From NCBI GenBank assembly GCA_902478055.1, contig CABSJL010000001.1, positions 62,001 to 126,000 of the forward strand: a stretch of 64,000 nucleotides of DNA, in the 5' to 3' direction. This DNA is from an uncultured Veillonella sp. (GTDB lineage: Bacteria > Bacillota > Negativicutes > Veillonellales > Veillonellaceae). The position numbers and the translations under genes are program-made. Below are positions 53,209 to 62,375 of the stretch, in pieces. Every line of letters starts with the position of its first letter. Position 1 is the first letter of the stretch. The notes below the pieces were generated by a model. That model was not told where the DNA came from and did no database searches. It worked only from the letters and a program-made list of their open reading frames with translations.

Positions 53209-54197
53209 GTAAAATGATGAAGAGAGGCATTTTTATGTTTCTCTTACTATTGGCTGTGTCAATTGGTATCATTTACTACACTATTGATTTAGATGCATTA
53301 AAAACAATTTCATCATTTAATAGTATTTCTTTATTATTAGCTTTGATAGCTTTAGCAGCAGGTATGTATTTTGATGGCCTACGGTTACAAAGACTTGTAA
53401 AAATCGGTGGGTACAAGCTATCCATAAAGGCGGTACTTCGCGTAATTTTTAGTAATTATTTTATGGCCATGTTGACACCAGGTGCCAGTGGAGGTGCTGT
53501 AGCGCAAGTTCTAGTATTGAAAAGTTATGGTGTACCAATATCTAAAGGCACGCCAATCGTATTAATACGCACCGTATTTTCTATTATGTTCTTGGTCATC
53601 ATGTTACCTTTAGTATTTTTACGTGATGCCATTGAAATTCCTTATATCTCACGAGATATGCTATTAATTTTCGCTGTATTAGCTGTTATTGCCACGCTTT
53701 TAGGTACATATATCTTGCAGACTAAATATATGCGTCAATTTGTATATAATTTAGCGCAACGTTTTAAAGCACATAAAACAAGAGATTGGCTCTCTAAATT
53801 AGAAACCTTGAATCAAGGTTTAGGATTGCTATATAAACAACCGATTCAATCCTTTATTGTGTTTATTGAGTCTGGATTGAGTTTATTATGCTTATACTGT
53901 ATTGCACCTGCATTGATGTATGCTTTCACACCAGATATTCCTATCATTGATATATTAGATCGAATGATTCTATTAAATTTAATTTTATATTTCGCACCAA
54001 CACCAGGGGGAACAGGGATTGCAGAAGGACTATTTGTAGTATTGTTTAGTACCTTTGTACCTAATGGAACTGTTGGTATTGTAGCTGTAGCATGGCGAGT
54101 TATGGCAGAATATTTGCCATTTTTTATCGGTATGTATGCAGTATTAACATTATATGGGCGTCAATTTGTGGCCCAAGAAACTTCAAAAGAACAATAA
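53205..54197 (+). CDS. Flippase-like/lysylphosphatidylglycerol-synthase TM family protein
   Basis: A 330-residue integral membrane protein with about eight helices (first at residues 7-27). NYFMAMLTPGASGGAVAQVL and LNLILYFAPTPGGTGIAEGL match the UPF0104/LPG-synthase TM-region family, with its paired T/P-GGxG motifs. The cytosolic aminoacyltransferase domain of MprF is absent, so lysine transfer is not expected; lipid translocation is the usual suggestion. It is coupled to the YdjC-type gene by an ATGA overlap. Confidence 0.85.
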   Translation: MSKMMKRGIFMFLLLLAVSIGIIYYTIDLDALKTISSFNSISLLLALIALAAGMYFDGLRLQRLVKIGGYKLSIKAVLRVIFSNYFMAMLTPGASGGAVAQVLVLKSYGVPISKGTPIVLIRTVFSIMFLVIMLPLVFLRDAIEIPYISRDMLLIFAVLAVIATLLGTYILQTKYMRQFVYNLAQRFKAHKTRDWLSKLETLNQGLGLLYKQPIQSFIVFIESGLSLLCLYCIAPALMYAFTPDIPIIDILDRMILLNLILYFAPTPGGTGIAEGLFVVLFSTFVPNGTVGIVAVAWRVMAEYLPFFIGMYAVLTLYGRQFVAQETSKEQ

Positions 54198-54212
54198 GGG
54201 AGTGTGTGTTCT

Positions 54213-54662
54213 ATGACTAAACCAAAAAAAGATAAGTTTTATCTGGTGCAAGAAGATATTTTACCAGAAGCGATAAAAAAGACGATCAAGGTAAAAGAGA
54301 TTTTGAAGCTAGGTGAAGTTAAAACGATTAATGAAGCAGTTGAAAAAATGGATTTGAGTCGTTCTGCATATTACAAGTACAAAGATTATGTATTCCCATT
54401 TTTTGAAATTGCCCAAGGTAAAATCGTTAGTATTTATGTTTCCATGTCTAATGAATCTGGCATGCTATCTAGTGTATTAAAAGCCATTGCAGAACGGAAT
54501 GGTAGTATTTTGACAATCAATCAAGATATTCCTTTACAGGGTATTGCAAACAGTAGCATTTCCTTTGAAACGAAAGATTTACAAGGATCATTAGAAGATT
54601 TATTATTAGATATTCGCTCTATGAAGGGCATTATTAAGGTAGAAATTTTAGGCCAAGCATAG
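54213..54662 (+). CDS. ACT domain protein (PheB/UPF0735 type)
   Basis: A 149-residue protein. The N-terminal half has a helix-turn-helix-like region (EAVEKMDLSRSAYYKYKDYV). The C-terminal ACT domain, about residues 70-145, reads IVSIYVSMSNESGMLSSVLK and later SLEDLLLDIRSMKGIIKVEI. ACT domains bind amino acids, so it may sense threonine or another product of the adjacent hom-thrB genes. ATG 54213 is ten bases after AAGGGAG; an upstream GTG at 54204 lies too close to that site. Confidence 0.85.
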   Translation: MTKPKKDKFYLVQEDILPEAIKKTIKVKEILKLGEVKTINEAVEKMDLSRSAYYKYKDYVFPFFEIAQGKIVSIYVSMSNESGMLSSVLKAIAERNGSILTINQDIPLQGIANSSISFETKDLQGSLEDLLLDIRSMKGIIKVEILGQA

Positions 54663-54686
54663 GCTATTGAAGAGAGTAGGACAATT

Positions 54687-55976
54687 ATGACCACTATAAA
54701 AATTGCGTTATTAGGTTTTGGTACTGTTGCACAAGGTACATTTAATTTGTTGCAAGATAATGCTGAGTTAATTAGAAATCGTACAGGTGTTAATGTAGAA
54801 ATTTCTAAAATCTTTGTGCGTAATCCTGATAAATATAGCCATATTACATTGCCTGAAACAGCTCAATATGTAACTGATATTGATGAAGTATTAAAAGATA
54901 ATTCCATTCAAATGGTTGTGGAATTAATGGGTGGTACAACCTTTGCTAAAGACTGTGTAGAAGGTGCTTTAAAGGCCAAGAAAAATGTAGTAACAGCGAA
55001 TAAAGATTTATTAGCAGAATCTGGCCCATACCTATTAGATTTAGCTAGCAAAAATGGAGTGGATTTGCGCTTTGAAGCATCTGTATTAGGTGGTATTCCT
55101 ATCATCCGTACATTATATGAATCCTTAGCGGGCAATCGTATTACTGAGATCATCGGTATTATGAATGGTACGACAAACTTCATTTTAACGAAAATGTCTG
55201 AAGAAGGTTTAAGTTATCAAGATGTACTAAAGGAAGCACAAGAGCTAGGTTATGCAGAGGCTGATCCTACAGCTGACGTTGAGGGTCTAGATGCAGCACG
55301 TAAATTGGCTATTCTTGCCTCTATTAGTTTCAATCGTCGCATCTTCTTTGAAGATGTTTCTGTAGAAGGTATTACGAGCATAGATACAGAAGACATCAAA
55401 TTCGGTAAAGAGTTTGGCTACAATATTAAATTATTAGGTATTGCTAAGGAAACTAGCCAAGGTTTATCTTTAAACGTATACCCTGCATTTATTCCTACAA
55501 CACATCCTTTAGCATCCGTTCGTGGCTCTTATAATGCTATTTATGTTAAAGGTAATGGTATCGATGATGTAATGTTATATGGTCGCGGTGCTGGTAGCTT
55601 GCCTACAGGTAGCTCTGTTGTATCCGATATTATGGAAGTAGCAAAAAATGTTTCATACAATGAAACAGGTCGTTTGAAACCATTCTATTACGATCAAAAG
55701 AACATTTACTCTCCTGGCAAGATTCAATCTAGCTACTACTTGCGTTTAGAAGTAGATAATAAAACAGGTGTGTTAGCAAAAATTTCTGCAAAATTAGCAG
55801 AACAAAAGATTTCTGTTTTATCTATTGTTCAACGCAATATGGATCCAGAAACTGCAGTTCTTGCAATTGTTACGTCCAAATGTCCTAGATCTTATATTTT
55901 AAATCTTATTGATTCCTTTAACAGCTTGCGTTCCGTTAAGTCTGTTAATAGTGTCATTCGTATTATGGAAGCTTAA
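54687..55976 (+). CDS. hom: Homoserine dehydrogenase
   Basis: It reduces aspartate semialdehyde to homoserine, the branch point to threonine and methionine. The Rossmann start is IALLGFGTVAQGTFNLL. Catalytic-domain motifs are VVTANKDLLAESG, FEASVLGGIPIIRTL, NGTTNFILTKM and GYAEADPTADVEGLDAARKL. The C-terminal ACT domain (YYLRLEVDNKTGVLAKISAK) makes it the 429-residue regulated form, probably inhibited by threonine. It lies 24 bases after the ACT protein gene and 3 before thrB. Confidence 0.97.
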   Translation: MTTIKIALLGFGTVAQGTFNLLQDNAELIRNRTGVNVEISKIFVRNPDKYSHITLPETAQYVTDIDEVLKDNSIQMVVELMGGTTFAKDCVEGALKAKKNVVTANKDLLAESGPYLLDLASKNGVDLRFEASVLGGIPIIRTLYESLAGNRITEIIGIMNGTTNFILTKMSEEGLSYQDVLKEAQELGYAEADPTADVEGLDAARKLAILASISFNRRIFFEDVSVEGITSIDTEDIKFGKEFGYNIKLLGIAKETSQGLSLNVYPAFIPTTHPLASVRGSYNAIYVKGNGIDDVMLYGRGAGSLPTGSSVVSDIMEVAKNVSYNETGRLKPFYYDQKNIYSPGKIQSSYYLRLEVDNKTGVLAKISAKLAEQKISVLSIVQRNMDPETAVLAIVTSKCPRSYILNLIDSFNSLRSVKSVNSVIRIMEA

Positions 55977-55979
55977 ACT

Positions 55980-56894
55980 ATGAATACCATTCGCGTACAA
56001 GTGCCCGCTACTAGTGCCAACTGTGGGCCAGGTTTTGATTGCCTAGGATTAGCGTTAAATCTTTACAATATCTTTAGCTTTACACCAGATCCAAATGCTA
56101 CTGAATATACATATACCTTTGAAGGTTTCGGTGCCGATATTCTTCGCGCTGAAGACCCTAAAAAGAACCTTATTGGATTTGCTATGGATCAAGTTTTTGC
56201 TACTGCTCAAGAGCCGATTCAATACGGACATATTACGTCTGAAACCTTAATTCCACCTTCTCGTGGACTCGGCAGTAGTAGTACAGCCATCGTAGGTGGA
56301 CTTTTACTAGCTAATGCACTAGTTAAACACCCTCTTACAAAAGAAGAACTATTGGTTATTGCAAACCGTATGGAAGGTCATCCAGACAATGTAGCACCTG
56401 CTATTTTTGGTAACTTATGCTGTGCTACTGGTTTAAAAACAAAGGTATTAAATACAGTCATCTCTGTTCCATCGGAATTACATTTTGCTGTTGTGGTACC
56501 GGAGGTTATGGTATCCACAGAATATGCACGTTCTGTTTTACCTAATCATGTACCATTTAAAGAGGCTGTCCAAAATGTGAGCCATGCATCTTTATTTGTA
56601 ACAAGTTTAATTACACATCAATTAAGTAATTTATCTGTTGCATTAGATGATAATTTGCATGTGCCATACCGTAAAACATTGATTCCTTATTGTGATGCAG
56701 CCTTTGAAGCTGCTAAAGCAGCTGGAGCATATGGTGCTACTATTAGTGGATCTGGCTCTACTTTGATTGCTTATGTTGATAAAGCACATGTACAAGCTGT
56801 AGCAGAAGCTATGGGTACTGTATTTACAGCTAATGGAATTGAAAATAAAACATACTGTTTAGAAGCCGATAGTATAGGAGCGTCAATTATATAG
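55980..56894 (+). CDS. thrB: Homoserine kinase
   Basis: A GHMP kinase that makes O-phosphohomoserine for threonine synthase. Motif 1 is VPATSANCGPGFDCLGLALN, the ATP loop is PPSRGLGSSSTAIVGGLL and motif 3 is GAYGATISGSGSTLIAY. GHPDNVAPAIFGN is specific for homoserine kinase within the GHMP superfamily. It has 304 residues. Threonine synthase is not in the window. It is coupled to hom by a 3-base gap. Confidence 0.96.
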   Translation: MNTIRVQVPATSANCGPGFDCLGLALNLYNIFSFTPDPNATEYTYTFEGFGADILRAEDPKKNLIGFAMDQVFATAQEPIQYGHITSETLIPPSRGLGSSSTAIVGGLLLANALVKHPLTKEELLVIANRMEGHPDNVAPAIFGNLCCATGLKTKVLNTVISVPSELHFAVVVPEVMVSTEYARSVLPNHVPFKEAVQNVSHASLFVTSLITHQLSNLSVALDDNLHVPYRKTLIPYCDAAFEAAKAAGAYGATISGSGSTLIAYVDKAHVQAVAEAMGTVFTANGIENKTYCLEADSIGASII

Positions 56895-56904
56895 TTTGTG
56901 GTAT

Positions 56905-56938
56905 AATTATAGTGTTAGGCTAGTCCATAACTATAATT
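56905..56938 (+). promoter_or_regulatory. Stem-loop abutting the htpX Shine-Dalgarno
   Basis: AATTATAGT (56905-56913) pairs perfectly with ACTATAATT (56930-56938), and an inner TTAGG/CC-A-TAA pairing is possible. The GGAGG Shine-Dalgarno of htpX begins at the next base (56939). A TATAAT overlaps its left arm (56902-56907) but has no good -35. Confidence 0.45.
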
Positions 56939-56948
56939 GGAGGAAACT

Positions 56949-57824
56949 ATGAACAATATGAAAACAACGCTATTATTAGCGACTCTAACGGCCATTTTAG
57001 TGGTCTTAGGTGATATGATTGGCGGTAGAAGTGGTATGATGATTATGTTTGTTATCTCCATGGGCATGAATTTTATGTCCTATTGGTATAGCGACAAAAT
57101 CGTTTTAGCACAATATAATGCACAACAAGTTACTGCTCAATCTAACCCAAAACTATATGCTATGGTAGAACGTTTGGCTAAGAATGGTAACTTACCGATG
57201 CCAAAGGTGTATATCATTCCAAGTGATGTACCTAATGCGTTTGCTACAGGTAGAAATCCAAGTCATGCAGCGGTAGCTGTTACAGAAGGTATTCAACGTC
57301 TATTAACTGATGATGAGCTAGAAGGTGTTCTAGGTCACGAATTAACACATGTTAAGAATCGCGATACCTTGATTAGCACGATTGCCGCTATGATGGCAGG
57401 GGCTATTTCTATGATTGCCCATGTGCTTCAATTCTCAGCTATATTTGGTCGCTCAGATGACCGTGAAGGCTCTAATCCGTTAGAGTTAATAGGCGCCATA
57501 GTTATTGCACCTATTGCAGCAGGACTCATTCAAATGAGTATTTCTCGGGCTCGTGAGTTTTTAGCTGATGAAGGGGGCGGAGAGATGTGTCGAAATCCAT
57601 TGGCTTTAGCATCTGCCCTCGCTAAAATTGACTACTATTCAAAACATGGTGCATTGCCAAATGCAAGTAATGCAACGGCCCATATGTTTATCATCAACCC
57701 TATGGTTGGTATTGGTGAAAGCTTGAGCAATCTTTTTAGTACACATCCTCGTACAGAGGAACGTATTGCAAAATTGAAACAACAAGCAATGAATCCTAAA
57801 TATAAAGAGAAAGCATTATTTTAA
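56949..57824 (+). CDS. htpX: HtpX-type membrane zinc protease (M48)
   Basis: It degrades misfolded membrane proteins. Two N-terminal membrane helices (residues 5-20 and 28-45) precede the protease domain. The zinc site is LGHELTHVKNRD, with the downstream Glu ligand in SRAREFLADEGG, and two further helices lie between them (TIAAMMAGAISMIAHVLQ and LELIGAIVIAPIAAGLI). Length is 291. ATG 56949 follows TTGGAGGAAACT; the upstream TTG at 56937 would lie on that site. In E. coli htpX responds to envelope stress. Confidence 0.94.
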   Translation: MNNMKTTLLLATLTAILVVLGDMIGGRSGMMIMFVISMGMNFMSYWYSDKIVLAQYNAQQVTAQSNPKLYAMVERLAKNGNLPMPKVYIIPSDVPNAFATGRNPSHAAVAVTEGIQRLLTDDELEGVLGHELTHVKNRDTLISTIAAMMAGAISMIAHVLQFSAIFGRSDDREGSNPLELIGAIVIAPIAAGLIQMSISRAREFLADEGGGEMCRNPLALASALAKIDYYSKHGALPNASNATAHMFIINPMVGIGESLSNLFSTHPRTEERIAKLKQQAMNPKYKEKALF

Positions 57825-57846
57825 TTAATATCTACAGGAGGATATC

Positions 57847-58254
57847 ATGCAAGAAACATTAGTTTTAATCAAACCAGATGCAGTTAAGCGTCAATTAAGT
57901 GGTGAAATTCTTAGCCGTTATGAACGTAAAGGTCTTGTAATTAAAGCATTAAAACTTCTACAAGTACCTCGTGAATTAGCTGAAGAGCATTATGCTGAGC
58001 ATAAAGAGAAACCATTCTTTGGTGAATTAGTAGATTTCATCACATCTGGTCCAGTTCTTGCTTTCGTATTGACTGGAGATAATGCTATCGTATCTGTACG
58101 TGCATTAAACGGTGCAACAAATCCTGTAGATGCTGCCCCTGGTAGTATTCGTGGTGACTATGCCTTAACAATGGATGCCAACGTAGTACATGCTTCTGAC
58201 TCTCCAGAGGCTGCTGCTCGTGAAATTCATCTTTGGTTCCCAGAATATAAATAA
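57847..58254 (+). CDS. ndk: Nucleoside diphosphate kinase
   Basis: It balances NTP pools by phosphate transfer through a His. The 135-residue protein opens [20 protein letters not shown]. The nucleotide site has [18 protein letters not shown] and the phosphorylated His is in [16 protein letters not shown] (most homologues have HGSDS, so Ala replaces Gly here). It starts 22 bases after htpX with CAGGAGGATATC upstream. Confidence 0.96.
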   Translation: MQETLVLIKPDAVKRQLSGEILSRYERKGLVIKALKLLQVPRELAEEHYAEHKEKPFFGELVDFITSGPVLAFVLTGDNAIVSVRALNGATNPVDAAPGSIRGDYALTMDANVVHASDSPEAAAREIHLWFPEYK

Positions 58255-58319
58255 TCTCAAGGTTGAGATCCTGTAGCTTTTCTTTCTACATTTATGTATA
58301 TCTATAGGAGGTAATACAT

Positions 58320-58835
58320 ATGGCAAGTAGTGTTTACACTAAAACAGGTGATGCTGGTACAACTGGTTTATATACCGGTGAACGAGTACCTAAATCCTCT
58401 TTACGCGTAGAAGCTTATGGTACAATCGATGAATTACAAGCATTTTTAGGCTTGGCTCGTTCCTATGCTGAAAATCCTCGTGTTGCTACTGAATTATATG
58501 ATATTGAGCGCAACTTATGGACTTTAATGGCTGATATTGCTAGCTTAAATGCTGCTCCGGTAATTACAGAACAACATGTTAAACATTTAGAAAAGGTGAT
58601 TGATCGCTTTGATGAAAAGCTTGAGCCTTTATCTAATTTCGTAATTCCTGGTGAGAAACAATCTTCAGCATACTTACATGTGGCTAGAACGATTACTCGT
58701 CGTGCTGAACGTGATTTATGGCGTGTATTAGATGCTGGTGAAAGTGTTCACGAATCTAATTTAAAATATTTAAACCGTCTATCCGACCTTTGCTTTATCA
58801 TGTGTCGTGTAGAAGAGGAAATTGGAGCTGAATAA
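58320..58835 (+). CDS. pduO: PduO-type ATP:cob(I)alamin adenosyltransferase
   Basis: It attaches the 5'-deoxyadenosyl group to cob(I)alamin, producing coenzyme B12. The N-terminus VYTKTGDAGTTGLYTGERV and the later EAYGTIDELQAFLGLAR and ARTITRRAERDLWRV are the PduO/MMAB signatures, distinct from CobA/CobO. Length is 171. TAGGAGGTAATACAT precedes the ATG. Small hairpins (ATCTCAA/TTGAGAT at 58254-58269) lie upstream but no B12 riboswitch was seen. It opens the cobalamin cluster. Confidence 0.95.
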   Translation: MASSVYTKTGDAGTTGLYTGERVPKSSLRVEAYGTIDELQAFLGLARSYAENPRVATELYDIERNLWTLMADIASLNAAPVITEQHVKHLEKVIDRFDEKLEPLSNFVIPGEKQSSAYLHVARTITRRAERDLWRVLDAGESVHESNLKYLNRLSDLCFIMCRVEEEIGAE

Positions 58836-58839
58836 ACAA

Positions 58840-58870
58840 AAAAAGCTATGTATTTTACATAGCTTTTTGC
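58840..58870 (+). terminator. Rho-independent terminator after pduO
   Basis: AAAAAGCTATGTA (58840-58852) and TACATAGCTTTTT (58856-58868) form a perfect stem with a TTT loop and T-runs on both strands. It serves pduO and the convergent orphan gene. Confidence 0.93.
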
Positions 58871-58882
58871 TCGTTATAGACC

Positions 58883-59218
58883 TTATTGTGAAATTGTTTG
58901 ATTTAACACATCATGAGGACTTGGATAGTAGAAGAAAATATGAGGAATTTCATAGCGGAATTTTTCTCTTAACAAATCAGAGAGAGTTGTTTCAAAGTTT
59001 ATAATTTTATCTGCTCCGAAATCAAAATCTTCTACTAAAACCAATAATTGTGGCTCTACTTGTGGCGCATTTTCCGGTAACGCTTCTGGTGGTAGTGGAA
59101 CATTTACTACTACACGGGCTGTACCGATATACTTGCCTTGTCCATCGTCGATGGCAACACGATAGGTATTATCCCATAAAGTAGCCATCATTTTAAGTTT
59201 CATATTCATAATTTCCAT
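58883..59218 (-). CDS. Orphan protein of unknown function
   Basis: A 111-residue protein that I do not recognise. Its ribosome site AAAGGAGCGATACT precedes the ATG on the minus strand, and it ends against the bidirectional pduO terminator, so it looks like a real gene. It is acidic in the middle (LVEDFDFGADKIINFETT), has a proline-rich VVVNVPLPPEALPENAPQV segment and ends with aromatic residues (PHIFFYYPSP). There is no signal peptide, membrane helix or known motif. It is the only minus-strand gene inside the cobalamin cluster. Confidence 0.7.
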   Translation of the reverse strand: MEIMNMKLKMMATLWDNTYRVAIDDGQGKYIGTARVVVNVPLPPEALPENAPQVEPQLLVLVEDFDFGADKIINFETTLSDLLREKFRYEIPHIFFYYPSPHDVLNQTISQ

Positions 59219-59281
59219 AGTATCGCTCCTTTGTTATACTTATAATGATACTGAAATTATAAATTCTTGTATAGGTGCATT

Positions 59282-59860
59282 ATGAAATCCCAAATTATTT
59301 TGTGTTCCGGTGGAGCACGCAGTGGAAAAAGTGAATTTGCAGAACGTTTAGCCCTTTCTACGGAAGGTCGTAAAGCTTATGTAGCAACAGGACAAGCGTT
59401 TGACGAAGAAATGGTTGATCGTATAAAAAAACATCAGGAACGACGTGGTAATATATGGACTAATTTTGAAGTACCATTATATTTAGCTAAAGAATGGCAA
59501 AATATTAGCCAATCTGCTGATGTAATTCTTATAGATTGTTTAACTATGTTTACTACGAATCACATGATGGCACATGGTTCTATACAAGGGCAACAAGATG
59601 CTAATGACTTGGAAGAGACTGTACTGTCAGAATTAGAATCATTACTAAATTTAATTGCATCAAGTGATGGGAAAACAGTTATTTTTGTAACCAATGAAAT
59701 TGGTCTTGGTATTGTACCAGATAATAAGCTAGCTAGATATTTTAGAGATATTGCAGGTCGCGTTAATCGGACAGTCGCAACTGTAGCTGATAAATTATAC
59801 TTAACGATTAGTGGTGTTACCATTGAATTAAAATCCCAGGAGGTTCATATAAATGGCTAA
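59282..59860 (+). CDS. cobU: Adenosylcobinamide kinase/guanylyltransferase
   Basis: It phosphorylates adenosylcobinamide and then activates it with GTP for nucleotide-loop attachment. The P-loop is ILCSGGARSGKSEFAER, followed by AYVATGQAFDEEMVDRIKKH (with the guanylylated His), ILIDCLTMFTTN and VTNEIGLGIVPDNKLARYFR, all typical of CobU. Length is 192. ATG 59282 after TATAGGTGCATT is chosen over an upstream TTG. It overlaps cbiP by 8 bases. Confidence 0.95.
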   Translation: MKSQIILCSGGARSGKSEFAERLALSTEGRKAYVATGQAFDEEMVDRIKKHQERRGNIWTNFEVPLYLAKEWQNISQSADVILIDCLTMFTTNHMMAHGSIQGQQDANDLEETVLSELESLLNLIASSDGKTVIFVTNEIGLGIVPDNKLARYFRDIAGRVNRTVATVADKLYLTISGVTIELKSQEVHING

Positions 59861-61370
59861 AAAAATTATGTTCCAAGGAACGAGTTCCAATGTAGGTAAA
59901 AGTATTTTATGTACTGCATTATGCCGCATCTTCTACAGAAAAGGTTTTAAAACCGTTCCTTTTAAAGCTCAAAATATGGCCCTCAATTCGTATGTCACTA
60001 AATGGGGGGATGAAATTGGTCGTGCTCAAGTAGCGCAAGCTGAGGCTGCAGGCATAGATCCAATTGTTCAAATGAACCCTGTTTTATTAAAACCTACAGG
60101 TAATCAATCCTCTCAAGTGGTATTAATGGGCAAGCCGGTTGGCGTCTATAGTGCTAAAGAATACCATACCAAATATTCTTTAACCGCCCTTGATAAGGTA
60201 AAAGAATCTATCAACTTCTTGGATGCTAACTTCGATATGATGGTTATTGAAGGTGCTGGTAGCCCTGCAGAAGTTAATCTCAAAGCAAATGATATCGTAA
60301 ATATGCGCATTGCTAAGATGACGCAAGCTCCTGTATATCTCATTGCTGATATCGACCGTGGTGGTGCTATTGCATCTATCGTTGGTACCTTAGAATTATT
60401 AGAACCAGAAGAGCGAGATCTTATTAAAGGTATTGTTATCAATAAATTCCGTGGTGATATTAAATTATTAGAACCTGCACTTACATTCATCGAAGAAAAA
60501 ACAGGTAAAAAGGTAGTAGGTGTTATCCCTGCTATTGAAAACCTTGATATCGATGAAGAAGACTCTGTGGCACTAGAAAATAAACGCAATAGCGGTGCTA
60601 AAGAGATTCAAGTAGTGGTTATGCAAACACCTAAAATTTCTAACTTTACCGACTTTGATGCATTGAATTATGAACCAGATGTATCTGTTCGTTTTGTGGG
60701 TCCTGGAGATGTTATTGGCAAGCCGGACTTAATCATTTTACCTGGTTCTAAAAATACATTAGCAGACCTAACATATCTTCGTAATTCTGGATTTGCTGAT
60801 GAAATTAAGCAGCTTGCTGAACAAGGCACACCTGTTATCGGTGTATGTGGGGGCAATCAAATGCTCGGTAAAACAATATATGATCCGCATCATATGGAAG
60901 GTGATATTGAAGAAGTTGAAGGGCTTGGTTTAGTAGATTCCTCCACCACAATGAAGGATCAAAAAACTACACACCAAGTAGAATTTAATGTATCTAACCT
61001 TCAGTTTTTAAATGGTACATTTACAGGTGAAAAATTAGTAGGCTATGAGATTCATATGGGGGATACTACGCCATTAGTAGATACCGTGAGCCGTTGTTTC
61101 ACTATTACGAGCCGCAGTGAAGCGGCGGTCAATGTAATTGATGGCTTTATCGATGGCAATCATCAAGTAATGGGCACATATATTCACGGTGTATTTGATA
61201 ATGATGAATTTAGACGCTTTATTATCAATCAGTTACGTGAACGTAAGGGGTTAGAACCATTAGATGTAGTATTCCATTATTTTGATCACAAAAATGCAGC
61301 TTACAATCGATTAGCTGACATTGTAGAAGAACACTTAGATATGGATTATATTATGTCTACCTTGGGTTAG
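59853..61370 (+). CDS. cbiP: Cobyric acid synthase
   Basis: A glutamine-dependent amidase of four side chains of the corrin ring. The DTB-synthetase-like ATP domain has MFQGTSSNVGKSILCTALCR and FKAQNMALNSYVT. The class I-like glutaminase domain has the active Cys in PVIGVCGGNQMLGK and the His in GTYIHGVFDND. It has 505 residues, the usual length. The gene is also called cobQ. CCAGGAGGTTCATATAA precedes the ATG within the end of cobU. Confidence 0.96.
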   Translation: MAKKIMFQGTSSNVGKSILCTALCRIFYRKGFKTVPFKAQNMALNSYVTKWGDEIGRAQVAQAEAAGIDPIVQMNPVLLKPTGNQSSQVVLMGKPVGVYSAKEYHTKYSLTALDKVKESINFLDANFDMMVIEGAGSPAEVNLKANDIVNMRIAKMTQAPVYLIADIDRGGAIASIVGTLELLEPEERDLIKGIVINKFRGDIKLLEPALTFIEEKTGKKVVGVIPAIENLDIDEEDSVALENKRNSGAKEIQVVVMQTPKISNFTDFDALNYEPDVSVRFVGPGDVIGKPDLIILPGSKNTLADLTYLRNSGFADEIKQLAEQGTPVIGVCGGNQMLGKTIYDPHHMEGDIEEVEGLGLVDSSTTMKDQKTTHQVEFNVSNLQFLNGTFTGEKLVGYEIHMGDTTPLVDTVSRCFTITSRSEAAVNVIDGFIDGNHQVMGTYIHGVFDNDEFRRFIINQLRERKGLEPLDVVFHYFDHKNAAYNRLADIVEEHLDMDYIMSTLG

Positions 61371-61382
61371 TAGGGGAGATGT

Positions 61383-62375
61383 ATGGAACATTTAACAATA
61401 TTGCATTGGTTTACAAAGTATAGCTTTGTATGTATTCCAATCTTAGCATTTATATTGGATTTGCTCATTGGAGATCCCAATAGCAAATACCATCCTGTGG
61501 CTATAATTGGTCGTATTATATCTTTTTTCGAGGCAGTTCTATATAAAGATACTGATAATGATACAAAAAAACTATGGTACGGCGGTATTGCAGTAGGTTT
61601 AATCCTTGTTTCTGTATATATTATAGTTTCTTTGATTCTTTGGCTTGGTGGCGTAGTTGATGAATGGGTAGAATATGCACTTGAAGTAATTATTCTGTAC
61701 ATTGCTATATCTCCGCGTTCACTAGCTGGTGCTGGTTTTACTATTAGTCAATTAATTAAGCAAGATAATATTGAAGAAGCTCGCAAGAGATTATCTTGGA
61801 TTGTAGGGCGCGATACAGAAGAATTAGATGAAAGCGAAATTACACGAGCTACTGTAGAGACCATTGCAGAAAATACAGTCGATGGCATTATTGCGCCTTT
61901 ATTTTTCTTCATCATCGGTGGTCCAATGGGTGCAATTCTATATAGAACTGCCAATACTATGGACTCTATGCTAGGCTATAAAAATCAAAAGTATATGTAC
62001 TTTGGTCGTGTAGCTGCACGCTTTGATGATGTACTCAACTGGATTCCTGCACGAATTACCTTTATATTATTAATTATTTCTGCATTCTTTTTACGTTTTG
62101 ACGCAAAGAAAGCTTTTCAAATTGGCTTGCGTGATGCTAATAAGCATCCAAGTCCTAATGGCGGCTATGCAGAAGCACCAGTTGCAGGGGCTTTACATAT
62201 TCGTTTAGGTGGTTACAATCAATATTTCAAAAAAATGACCTTCCGTGAATACATGGGGGATCCTATTGAAAAATTAAATCGCAACCATATTACACGCACA
62301 ATTTATATGATGTATTTTACGACTATACTAATGGTTATTATTAGTACAGCCATTACTTATGGGATGAATGTATAA
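61383..62375 (+). CDS. cbiB: Adenosylcobinamide-phosphate synthase
   Basis: A membrane protein of 330 residues that joins cobyric acid with aminopropanol phosphate (or threonine-derived linker). LDLLIGDPNSKYHPVAIIGR and TVETIAENTVDGIIAPLFFF are the CbiB signatures, followed by NTMDSMLGYKNQKYMYFGRV and ARFDDVLNWIPAR. About six helices are expected. GGGGAGATGT precedes the ATG. Its stop overlaps the cobS start (TAATG). The gene pduX downstream supplies the phosphorylated threonine precursor of the linker. Confidence 0.95.
   Translation: MEHLTILHWFTKYSFVCIPILAFILDLLIGDPNSKYHPVAIIGRIISFFEAVLYKDTDNDTKKLWYGGIAVGLILVSVYIIVSLILWLGGVVDEWVEYALEVIILYIAISPRSLAGAGFTISQLIKQDNIEEARKRLSWIVGRDTEELDESEITRATVETIAENTVDGIIAPLFFFIIGGPMGAILYRTANTMDSMLGYKNQKYMYFGRVAARFDDVLNWIPARITFILLIISAFFLRFDAKKAFQIGLRDANKHPSPNGGYAEAPVAGALHIRLGGYNQYFKKMTFREYMGDPIEKLNRNHITRTIYMMYFTTILMVIISTAITYGMNV

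Noticed and set aside
58822..59004. 60-codon plus-strand frame after pduO
   Set aside because: It runs through the pduO terminator and opposite the orphan gene, with no Shine-Dalgarno or protein-like composition.
58255..59281. Cobalamin riboswitch before pduO or cobU
   Set aside because: I looked for a B12-box-like conserved segment and a long structured leader. The gaps are only 65 and 63 bases and hold only small hairpins.
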